The position numbers and the translations under genes were made by a program. Shown piece after piece: positions 15,776 to 23,368 of a stretch of 30,693 bases of DNA. Under the pieces are notes generated by a model. It did not search any database. It saw nothing but the letters and a program-made list of their open reading frames with translations, and was not told the origin of the DNA. The first letter of the stretch is position 1; the number at the start of each line of letters is the position of its first letter. Origin of the DNA: JAKASX01 sp035534495 (lineage in GTDB: Bacteria; Acidobacteriota; Terriglobia; Acidiferrales; UBA7541); the NCBI GenBank assembly GCA_035534495.1, contig DATLRW010000028.1, forward strand, positions 1 to 30,693, in the 5' to 3' direction.

Positions 15776-17803
15776 ATGCGTAGCCGGAATGGTGCGCAAG
15801 ATGATCGCTGGACCGGGATGAACCCGAGCCGGGTCGTGATTGCGAGCGTGCGGCCGGAAATCGACGCCGGGCGTTTCCCAATCAAACGTGTGGCCGGCGA
15901 GCGGGTCGATGTAACGGCCGATATTTTCGCCGACGGCCACGAGGTGCTCGCGGCCCGGCTGCTGCATCGTCCCGGGAAAAGCGAGACGTGGAGCGAGGTT
16001 CCCATGACGGACCTCGGCAACGACCGCTGGCAGGCCAGTTTCCGCGTTCCCTCCGAGGGCCATCACGTGTACACGATCCAGGCATGGATCGATAGTTTTC
16101 AGACCTGGCGGCGCGACCTGCTCAAGCGCGTCGAAGCCGGGCAGCAGGGCGCGGCCGACGTGCGGATCGGCGCCGAACTCGTGGCGCAAGCCGCCGCGAG
16201 GGCTTCGGGCGGCGAAGCCGACGAGCTGCGGGAATGCGCCAAGGCGCTGCGGGCGGAAGCCGAAAAGGATCTTCGCGCCGCGGTGGCGCGAGCGCTCGAT
16301 GAACGCGTGGCGGTCTTGATGGAGAAATATGCGGACCGCAGCGAAGGCGCGTTCTACGATCGCCATCTGGTGGTTGTCGTCGACCGGGAAAAAGCGCGTT
16401 TCAGCGCCTGGTACGAAATGTTCCCCCGTTCCTGCGCCTCCGAGCTGGGACGCCATGGCACGTTTCGGGATGTGATCGCCCGTCTGCCCTACGTCGCCGG
16501 GATGGGCTTCGACGTTCTCTACCTTCCTCCCATCCATCCGATCGGGCGCGGTCATCGCAAAGGGATGAACAACGTCACCGCTTCTTCCGATGGCGACGTC
16601 GGCAGCCCGTGGGCGATCGGCTCGGCCGAAGGCGGTCACAAGGCCATCCATCCCCAGTTGGGGACTCTCGAAGAGTTCCGGGAGCTGGTTGAGGCGGCGC
16701 GGGACAAAAATATCGAAATCGCCCTCGACATCGCCTTTCAGTGCTCGCCCGACCACCCCTACGTCCGCGAGCATCCCGAATGGTTTCGCATCCGGCCCGA
16801 CGGCAGCGTGCAGTACGCCGAAAACCCGCCGAAGAAATATGAGGATATCGTTCCGCTCAACTTCGATACCGAGCATTGGCGCGAGCTGTGGGAGGAGTTG
16901 CGGAGCGTGGTCTGCTTCTGGATCGGGCAGGGCGTGCGAATCTTCCGCGTCGACAATCCCCACACGAAACCCTTCGCCTTCTGGGAGTGGCTGATCGCCG
17001 AGGTGAAGCGCGAGTATCCCGACGTGCTGTTCCTCGCGGAAGCCTTCACGCGGCCCAAGGTTATGTACGAACTCGCCAAGAGAGGGTTCACCCAGTCGTA
17101 TACCTATTTTGCGTGGCGCAATACCGGCTGGGACCTGACGCAGTATTTCACCGAACTGACCCGAAGCGAGGTGAGCGAATTTTTCCGGCCGAACCTCTGG
17201 CCGAACACGCCCGACATCCTGACCGAACAATTGCAGTATGGCGGGCGGGCGGCGTTTCAGGCGCGCCTGGTGCTGGCGGCCACGTTGGGGGCGAGTTACG
17301 GGATCTACGGGCCGGCATTCGAGTTGTGCGAGAACCTCCCGCTGCGGCCGGGCAGCGAGGAATATCTGGATTCGGAAAAATATCAGATCCGGCGCTGGGA
17401 CATCGAGCGGCCCGGCAGTTTGCGCGAATGGATCGCCCGGGTGAACGCCATTCGACGCGAAAATCCGGCCCTGCAGTCGAACGCCCGGCTGCATTTTCAC
17501 GCCGTGGACAACGACCAGCTGATCGCCTACTCGAAAACCAGCGAGGACGGCGCCTCGGCGATTTTGGTTGTCGTGAATTTGAATCCGCATCAAAAGCACT
17601 CGGGCTGGGTGGACCTGGCGCCCGAGCCGCTGGGCTTGCCCGAGCGGCAGTCCTACCAGATGCACGACCTGCTGACCGACGCGCGCTACCTTTGGCAGGG
17701 CACCCGCAATTACATCGAGCTCGACCCGAACGTTCTTCCCGCGCACATTTTCCGCGTTCGCCGCCGCGTGCGGACCGAGCGGGACTTCGATTACTTTTTG
17801 TAA
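15776..17803 (+). CDS. glgE: Maltosyltransferase GlgE (alpha-1,4-glucan:maltose-1-phosphate)
   Basis: This GH13_3 enzyme (EC 2.4.99.16) transfers maltose from maltose-1-phosphate to the non-reducing end of an alpha-1,4-glucan. It has about 675 residues, the family length. The sequence starts with RVVIASVRPEIDAGRFPIKR, a typical GlgE opening, then an N-terminal beta domain and a helical insertion (about 120-195). Barrel motifs are FSAWYEMFPRS (209-219), YLPPIHPIGRGHRKG (249-263), nucleophile Asp393 in RVDNPHTKP and acid Glu422 in FLAEAFTRP. The numbers are almost the same as in the Streptomyces enzyme (Asp394, Glu423). The start is the ATG at 15776; the ATG at 15818 (MNPSRVV) is possible, since neither has a strong ribosome site. 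treS follows after 44 bp and the maltokinase gene lies further on, completing the pathway. Confidence 0.95.
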   Translation: MRSRNGAQDDRWTGMNPSRVVIASVRPEIDAGRFPIKRVAGERVDVTADIFADGHEVLAARLLHRPGKSETWSEVPMTDLGNDRWQASFRVPSEGHHVYTIQAWIDSFQTWRRDLLKRVEAGQQGAADVRIGAELVAQAAARASGGEADELRECAKALRAEAEKDLRAAVARALDERVAVLMEKYADRSEGAFYDRHLVVVVDREKARFSAWYEMFPRSCASELGRHGTFRDVIARLPYVAGMGFDVLYLPPIHPIGRGHRKGMNNVTASSDGDVGSPWAIGSAEGGHKAIHPQLGTLEEFRELVEAARDKNIEIALDIAFQCSPDHPYVREHPEWFRIRPDGSVQYAENPPKKYEDIVPLNFDTEHWRELWEELRSVVCFWIGQGVRIFRVDNPHTKPFAFWEWLIAEVKREYPDVLFLAEAFTRPKVMYELAKRGFTQSYTYFAWRNTGWDLTQYFTELTRSEVSEFFRPNLWPNTPDILTEQLQYGGRAAFQARLVLAATLGASYGIYGPAFELCENLPLRPGSEEYLDSEKYQIRRWDIERPGSLREWIARVNAIRRENPALQSNARLHFHAVDNDQLIAYSKTSEDGASAILVVVNLNPHQKHSGWVDLAPEPLGLPERQSYQMHDLLTDARYLWQGTRNYIELDPNVLPAHIFRVRRRVRTERDFDYFL

Positions 17804-17847
17804 GGGTCGGCCGGAAAGCGGAACGGAAAGGGGAATCGATCGCGGCC

Positions 17848-19482
17848 ATGGCCACCGACGCGCTCTGGTACAAGGACGCCGTCATTTACGAGCTTCACGT
17901 GCGCGCCTTCTACGACGCCGACGGAGATGGGGTCGGCGAATTTCGCGGCCTGACGCTCAAGCTGGAATATCTGCAAGAGTTGGGCGTGAGCGCCATCTGG
18001 CTGCTGCCGTTTTATCCCTCGCCGCTGCGCGACGACGGCTACGACATTTCCGACTACACGGGCATCCATCCGGCCTACGGCACGATCGACGATTTCCGGA
18101 TGTTCCTCGATGAAGCGCACCGGCGCAACATCCGCGTCATCACGGAACTGGTGCTGAACCACACCTCCGACCAGCATCCCTGGTTTCAGGAAGCACGCAG
18201 CTCGCGCGACAACCCGCGCCGCGACTGGTACGTCTGGAGCGATACGATCGAACGGTACAAAAAGGCCCGCATCATCTTCACGGATACGGAACTGTCCAAC
18301 TGGGCCTGGGATCCGGTATCGAAGTCGTATTACTGGCACCGCTTTTTCAGCCATCAGCCGGACCTGAATTACGACAATCCGGTGGTTCGCGAAGCGATCT
18401 GGGGCGTGATGAAATTCTGGTTCGAGATGGGCGTGGACGGGCTGCGGCTCGACGCGGTTCCCTATCTGGTCGAGCGGGAAGACACCGCCTGCGAGAATCT
18501 GCCGGAAACGCACGATGTGCTGAAATTCCTGCGGAGCCGCGTCGACGCTCATTTCCCGGGGAAAATGCTGCTGGCCGAAGCGAACCAGTGGCCCCGGGAG
18601 GTACGGGAATATTTCGGCGACGGCGATGAATGCCAGATGGCTTTTCATTTTCCGTTGATGCCGCGCATGTTCATGGCCATCAAGCTCGAAGACCGCAAGC
18701 CGATCGTCGACATTTTGCAGCAGACCCCGGACATTCCCGGCAATTGCCAATGGGGAATTTTCCTGCGCAACCACGACGAGCTGACCCTGGAGATGGTCAC
18801 CGACGAAGAGCGCGACTACATGTACGATGAGTTCGCCCGGGAAATGCGGGCCAAGATCAACGTCGGCATTCGGCGGCGCCTCGCCCCGCTGATGGAGGGC
18901 GACCGCCGGCGGATCGAACTGATGAACGGCCTGCTGATGTCCATGCCGGGCAGCCCGATCATCTACTACGGCGACGAAATCGGCATGGGCGACAATATCT
19001 ATCTGGGCGACCGCAACGGCGTCCGCACGCCGATGCAGTGGAATGGCGGCTGGAACGCGGGGTTTTCCGGCGCCGATCCCGAGCAGCTCTATTCGCCCAT
19101 CATCTCGAATCCGGTCTACGGCTATCAGGCCGTCAACGCGGAATCGCAGCGCCGCTACGATCATTCGCTGCTTTCGTGGATGAAGCGGCTGATCGGGTTG
19201 CGGAAAAAGACGCGGGCCCTGGGCCGCGGAACGATGGAATTGCTCGCGCCGCCCAACCATCACGTCATCGCCTACATGCGCGCGCTGGGCGGCGAGCGGA
19301 TTCTGGTCGTCGGCAACCTGTCGAGCCAGGCGCAGGCGGCCGAGCTCGACCTGCGCCAGTGGAAGGGATCGATTCCGATTGAAATGTCGGGCGGCAATCT
19401 TTTTCCGCCGATCGGGGACCTACCGTATCTTTTGACGCTGGGGTCGTACGAGTTCTATTGGTTTCGTCTTCGCCGTCTCTGA
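17848..19482 (+). CDS. treS: Trehalose synthase (maltose alpha-D-glucosyltransferase)
   Basis: This GH13_16 enzyme (EC 5.4.99.16) interconverts trehalose and maltose in the cytoplasm and links the trehalose genes to GlgE. It has 544 residues and starts WYKDAVIYELHVRAFYDADGDG, the hallmark opening. Other motifs are LLPFYPSPLRDDGYDISDY (52-70), ELVLNHTSDQHPWF (100-113), Asp202 in LRLDAVPYL, Glu244 in LLAEANQWP and Asp310 in LRNHDEL. In many bacteria TreS is fused to maltokinase; here it ends after the C-terminal beta domain (GSYEFYWFRL) and the kinase is a separate gene downstream. The ATG at 17848 begins right where family similarity starts. The same frame stays open far upstream inside glgE, but that part is a shadow. 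Confidence 0.96.
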   Translation: MATDALWYKDAVIYELHVRAFYDADGDGVGEFRGLTLKLEYLQELGVSAIWLLPFYPSPLRDDGYDISDYTGIHPAYGTIDDFRMFLDEAHRRNIRVITELVLNHTSDQHPWFQEARSSRDNPRRDWYVWSDTIERYKKARIIFTDTELSNWAWDPVSKSYYWHRFFSHQPDLNYDNPVVREAIWGVMKFWFEMGVDGLRLDAVPYLVEREDTACENLPETHDVLKFLRSRVDAHFPGKMLLAEANQWPREVREYFGDGDECQMAFHFPLMPRMFMAIKLEDRKPIVDILQQTPDIPGNCQWGIFLRNHDELTLEMVTDEERDYMYDEFAREMRAKINVGIRRRLAPLMEGDRRRIELMNGLLMSMPGSPIIYYGDEIGMGDNIYLGDRNGVRTPMQWNGGWNAGFSGADPEQLYSPIISNPVYGYQAVNAESQRRYDHSLLSWMKRLIGLRKKTRALGRGTMELLAPPNHHVIAYMRALGGERILVVGNLSSQAQAAELDLRQWKGSIPIEMSGGNLFPPIGDLPYLLTLGSYEFYWFRLRRL

Positions 19483-19509
19483 CCGTCGGCGGCGGCGCGC
19501 GCGAGGCGC

Positions 19510-20829
19510 GTGGCCGGCCGGGAAGGGGTTCCAGCGGGTAGCCAGTTGCCGGAAGCTTCCACAATCTCGGAGGAATTTCTTCGCCAGCTCACGGCCGTCG
19601 GAGAAGTGGACATCCTGGTCGGGGTGCCCACCTTCAACAATCGGGACACCATCGAGCGGGTGGTGAGTGCGCTCCAGGTGGGGCTGACCAAGTATTTTCA
19701 GCGGGAGCGCTGCGTTCTGATCAATCCCGACGGCGGTTCGACCGACGGCACGCCGGAAATCTTCAAAAACGCCTCGGTGCGGGATTTCGGCCTGCTGCTG
19801 ACCTCGAATCCGCTGCGCACCTTCCACCGCGTCAGCGCCCCCTATCACGGGATTCCCGGCAAGGAAACCGCCCTGCGCACGCTCTTCACCGCCGCCGATC
19901 TGTTGCGCGCAAAGGCGTGCGCGATCGTTTCGCCCGATTCGCTGAGCATAACGCCGGAGTGGGTCGACAGCCTGATCCGCCCGATCTACCGCGAGAATTT
20001 CGATTTCGTTGCGCCGGTCTATCAGCGCCGGAAGTTCGACGGATTGCTGGTCCGGGGGTTGGTTTCCCCGGTCGTGGCCGCGCTCTACGGCTGCAAAATT
20101 CGCGAGCTGGTCGGGCCCGACTGGGGTCTTTCGGGACGGCTGGCCTGCCATTTTCTGGGAAAAGACGTGTGGGAAGAGGACATCACCACGTTTGGCCTGG
20201 AAGTCTGGATGACGACGACGGCGATCGTCGACGGCTTCCGCATCTGCGAATCCTTCCTCGGGCCGAAGATTCAGGCGGCCAAGCAGTACGGGCAGGACGT
20301 GGCCGGCACCGTGCGGCAGGTGGTCGGGGCGCTGTTCCGGTGCCTGGATACGCACGAGGAATTCTGGAAGACGCGGGGCGCGCCGGAAGCGCTGCCGCTG
20401 TACGGCTTCCCCTACGACGTGGCGCTCGAGCCCATTCCGTTCAGCAAGAGGGGAATCATGGATACATTCCGCGCCCAGGTGGACCAACTCATGCCCATTC
20501 TCGAATCCATATTGACGCCGCAGACGCTCGTCGAAATCCGCAACATGGAGCGGCTTTCCACCCGCGAGTTTGACTACCCGAGCGAGCTGTGGGTGAAGAC
20601 GATTTACGAATTTGCCGCCGCGCACCACCGGTCGGTGATCAACCGCGACCATCTGCTGCAGGCGCTGCCCCCGCTCTACCGCGGCTGGGTCAGCTCCTTC
20701 GTTTTCCGGAACCAGAAGGCAGACGCCGCCAATATCGATCAAAAACTCGAAGCGCTCGGCCACGATTTCGAGAATCTGAAATCCTATCTGATCGATCGCT
20801 GGAGCGCAGAGGCAGGAGGTGAGCGATGA
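19510..20829 (+). CDS. GT-A fold glycosyltransferase, acceptor unknown
   Basis: A 439-residue protein with a GT2-like front: VGVPTFNNRDTI (37-48) and LINPDGGSTDGTPEI (70-84). Then come GIPGKETALR (114-123), ALYGCKIRELVGPDWGLSGR (191-210) and FGLEVWMTTTAIVDGFRICE (228-247). The overall plan resembles glucosyl- or mannosyl-glycerate synthases (GT81/GT78), which make compatible solutes. At the place of the metal-binding DxD I read SPDS (141-144), so the first Asp seems replaced; this alignment is mine by eye. The C-terminal 150 residues are helical. The start is a GTG with GAGG just before it; an in-frame TTG at 19546 is possible. The gene follows treS by 27 bp and overlaps the next gene by 4 bp. 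Function in osmolyte synthesis is an inference from context. Confidence 0.75.
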   Translation: MAGREGVPAGSQLPEASTISEEFLRQLTAVGEVDILVGVPTFNNRDTIERVVSALQVGLTKYFQRERCVLINPDGGSTDGTPEIFKNASVRDFGLLLTSNPLRTFHRVSAPYHGIPGKETALRTLFTAADLLRAKACAIVSPDSLSITPEWVDSLIRPIYRENFDFVAPVYQRRKFDGLLVRGLVSPVVAALYGCKIRELVGPDWGLSGRLACHFLGKDVWEEDITTFGLEVWMTTTAIVDGFRICESFLGPKIQAAKQYGQDVAGTVRQVVGALFRCLDTHEEFWKTRGAPEALPLYGFPYDVALEPIPFSKRGIMDTFRAQVDQLMPILESILTPQTLVEIRNMERLSTREFDYPSELWVKTIYEFAAAHHRSVINRDHLLQALPPLYRGWVSSFVFRNQKADAANIDQKLEALGHDFENLKSYLIDRWSAEAGGER

Positions 20830-21548
20830 AGGGAGTCGTGCTGCAGAACCTGAACCAGACACTCGGCCGGTTTTACGGGATGCTGTTGCAGTTCCTGCCC
20901 CACGTTCTCGCCATGCTGATCATTTTCCTGGCCGGCTGGGTGGTGGCGATTATCGTGAAGATCATCGCGCGGCGCCTGATGGCGCTGGCCCGGGTGAACT
21001 CGCTATCGGAGGGCACCGGCCTCACGCAGATTCTGAAAAAGGCCGATCTGCCCGCGCCGCTCGATCTGCTGAGCCAGCTGGTGTTCTGGGTGGTCTGGGT
21101 GGCGTTTCTGCTGCTGGGGCTGGACGCGCTGAACGTAACCGAGCTGCATGTGCAGATTTCCCGCCTGTTCCAGGTGCTGCCGGAAATTTTCGTGGCCCTG
21201 ATCATCCTGTTCCTGGGCTTGCTGGCGGCCAATTTCTTTTCCCGCGCCGCCCTGCTGGCGGCGGTGAACGCGAATCTGCCCTCGGCGCGGGTGGTGAGCG
21301 GCTTCGTGCGATTTCTCATTATTCTTCTCACCATCGCCATGGCGCTCGAGCAACTGGCCCTGGCTCGCCGCACGGTCCTGATCACCTTCACCATCGCCTT
21401 CGGCGCCATCATGCTGAGCCTGGCCATCGCCTTCGGTGTCGGGGGACGCAACGTCGCGCAGGCGATGCTCGAGCGGATGTTCCTGCCGACCCGGGCCAAA
21501 AAAGAGGAGGAAGAAAAGGAAAAAGCCGAAGAGATTCCCCCGCTGTAG
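20826..21548 (+). CDS. Small MscS-like membrane protein (conserved TM-helix type)
   Basis: A 240-residue inner-membrane protein with five hydrophobic segments (about 22-48, 81-103, 118-139, 157-178, 183-206). The last one ends in AFGVGGRNVAQAMLERMF, which resembles the pore-lining helix and following sequence of MscS-type mechanosensitive channels and PF05552-type proteins. The beta domain and cytoplasmic cage of MscS are missing; the chain ends in a charged tail (KKEEEEKEKAEE). The ATG overlaps the glycosyltransferase stop (ATGA) and has a near-perfect AGGAGGTGA four bases upstream, so it should be well translated. Translational coupling to the glycosyltransferase suggests a joint role, for example solute release or anchoring the enzyme at the membrane; this is a guess from context. 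Confidence 0.78.
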   Translation: MKGVVLQNLNQTLGRFYGMLLQFLPHVLAMLIIFLAGWVVAIIVKIIARRLMALARVNSLSEGTGLTQILKKADLPAPLDLLSQLVFWVVWVAFLLLGLDALNVTELHVQISRLFQVLPEIFVALIILFLGLLAANFFSRAALLAAVNANLPSARVVSGFVRFLIILLTIAMALEQLALARRTVLITFTIAFGAIMLSLAIAFGVGGRNVAQAMLERMFLPTRAKKEEEEKEKAEEIPPL

Positions 21549-21617
21549 CGGGACTTCGCGGCCAAAACGAGAAACAACGGATCCGGCATCCCGCCGGGGC
21601 GTCCAAGGGAGTCGTTC

Positions 21618-23222
21618 ATGGGTAGTTCCGATCGTTCTTTTGGGGAGCGCGCGCAGAAAGCGCTCGAAGAAAAACTTCCCCGCTTTCTTTCCGAACAGAG
21701 GTGGTTCGGCGGCAAGACGCGCCCTGTCGCCGGCGCCAAAATCATCGACTCCATTCCCGTTCCCCTCCAGGGCGCGACGGCCTCGATCCACCTGGTTCGC
21801 GTCGACTACGAGGACGGGGCCGCGGAAACCTACGCGATTCCGCTGCTCGAACGGGCGGGCGAGGCCCCCGGGGAACGGTCGGCGCTTCGGCTCCCGGGCG
21901 ATGACGACGAGCGGATTTTGACCGATGCCTTGTGGGATCGCGACTTCCTGGACAGGCTTTTGGAAGTTCTGGCGTCAGGCGCGCATCTTGGCGGCGCCCG
22001 GGGCGAAATGGTCGGGCTGCCGACGCCCGCCCTGGAAACGTTGCGGCGCGCGGCCGCTTCCCCGCTCGAACCTTCGCTGATGAAGGTCGAACAGAGCAAC
22101 ACGTCGATACTCTACGGCCGCTGTTTCGTCCTGAAATTCTTTCGCCATGTCGAGGAAGGCGTCAATCCCGACTTCGAAATGGGAGAATTCCTTTCCGTGC
22201 GCGCCGGGTTTGCTCATGTGCCAGCCACGGCGGGCGCCTTCGAATACCGGCGCGCCGACGCCGGACCCGCGACGATGGGCATTTTGCAAGGATACGTGGC
22301 CAACCGCGGCGACGCGTGGCGGCGAACCATGGTGGCGCTCGACGGTTTTTACGACCGTGTCGAGCGCGGCGGGCTCGGTTCCGGCCCGGCCGAAAGGCCC
22401 GAGAGCAGCCTGGTGGCCCAGGCGCGGCGGCCGGCGGAGGCGTCCGGGTTCTGGCTGGGCGGATATCGGGCGACGGCCCACACGCTCGGCCGGCGCACGG
22501 GGGAACTTCACCTCGCCCTTTGCTCCGATCCGAGCGATCCCGAATTCCGTCCGGAGGCGTTTTCCCCCGAATATCAGCGGGAAGTTTCCGAGTCTATGAT
22601 TCGTTTGACCGGGCAAGCCTTTGGCGTGCTGCGGCGCCGCGCGGCCGATCTGCCCGCCGCGCTGCGGGAAAAGGCGCAGGCGGCGCTCGCGGCCGAGGGA
22701 AAAATCCTCGACCGGTACCGCCTTCTGGGCGCGCGGCCGCTCACCGGGCTCCGCACGCGCATACACGGCGATCTCCATCTGGGCCAGATTCTCGATACCG
22801 GCGACGATTTCGTCTTCCTTGATTTCGAAGGCGAGCCGGCGCGCTCGCTAGCCGAGCGCCGGGCGAAGCATTCGCCGTTGCGGGACGTTGCCGCAATGCT
22901 GCGTTCGTTCCACTACGCGGCCTATGCCGCTTTGTTCAACCGCATCGGCGAGGGCGCCGGAGCGGCCTCGCGCCTGGCGGCCCTGGCGGGTTTCGCCGAC
23001 CTCTGGCGGCGGTGGGCGTCGGTCGAATTCCTTCGCGGCTACCTGGAAGCGGCCGCGGCGGCGGCGTTCCTGCCCGGCGCGGCCGCGGAATTGGAATTTT
23101 TCCTGAAGCTCTGGCTGCTCGACAAGGCCGTCTACGAACTCAAATATGAGTTGAACCACCGTTTGGGGTGGGTGGCGATTCCGCTCGAGGGAATCTGCGA
23201 GCTGGCCGAGGGCGGGTTTTAA
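21618..23222 (+). CDS. mak: Maltokinase
   Basis: This kinase (EC 2.7.1.175, also called Pep2) phosphorylates maltose at C1 with ATP, giving maltose-1-phosphate for GlgE. It has 534 residues. The N-terminal cap has the typical RWFGGKTRPV (28-37). The phosphotransferase core carries IHGDLHLGQIL (382-392, catalytic Asp385) and FLDFEGEPARSLAERRAKHSPLRDVAAMLRSF, in which Asp402 should bind metal. This long string is specific to maltokinases and TreS-fused kinases. Residues 255-280 are a variable insertion. The ATG at 21618 has AAGGGAG six bases upstream. The gene lies 69 bp after the membrane-protein gene and 146 bp before glgB, in the same direction as glgE and treS. Confidence 0.94.
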   Translation: MGSSDRSFGERAQKALEEKLPRFLSEQRWFGGKTRPVAGAKIIDSIPVPLQGATASIHLVRVDYEDGAAETYAIPLLERAGEAPGERSALRLPGDDDERILTDALWDRDFLDRLLEVLASGAHLGGARGEMVGLPTPALETLRRAAASPLEPSLMKVEQSNTSILYGRCFVLKFFRHVEEGVNPDFEMGEFLSVRAGFAHVPATAGAFEYRRADAGPATMGILQGYVANRGDAWRRTMVALDGFYDRVERGGLGSGPAERPESSLVAQARRPAEASGFWLGGYRATAHTLGRRTGELHLALCSDPSDPEFRPEAFSPEYQREVSESMIRLTGQAFGVLRRRAADLPAALREKAQAALAAEGKILDRYRLLGARPLTGLRTRIHGDLHLGQILDTGDDFVFLDFEGEPARSLAERRAKHSPLRDVAAMLRSFHYAAYAALFNRIGEGAGAASRLAALAGFADLWRRWASVEFLRGYLEAAAAAAFLPGAAAELEFFLKLWLLDKAVYELKYELNHRLGWVAIPLEGICELAEGGF

Positions 23223-23368
23223 TGATCCGCGGAAATTTCCTTGGAAAGTCGGTTGACGCGAGCCAGGGTAAGGTGCTTGGCTGGTAGTAGCGATCTCGAT
23301 CTGGTTTCCCTCGAACGGCCGGCCATAACTCGATCTGTATGCCGACAGAAGGGTAGGTATTGGTGGAA

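Noticed and set aside
15224..17746. An 840-codon minus-strand frame antisense to glgE
   Set aside because: It overlaps glgE and the antiporter end and shows no family similarity.
16876..17847. Upstream extension of the treS frame into glgE
   Set aside because: Family similarity begins exactly at the ATG at 17848. The earlier part is an out-of-frame reading of glgE.
23253..23281. Promoter before glgB starting with TTGACG (23253-23258)
   Set aside because: A good -35-like box, but no acceptable -10 at 16-18 bp spacing, so it was not listed.
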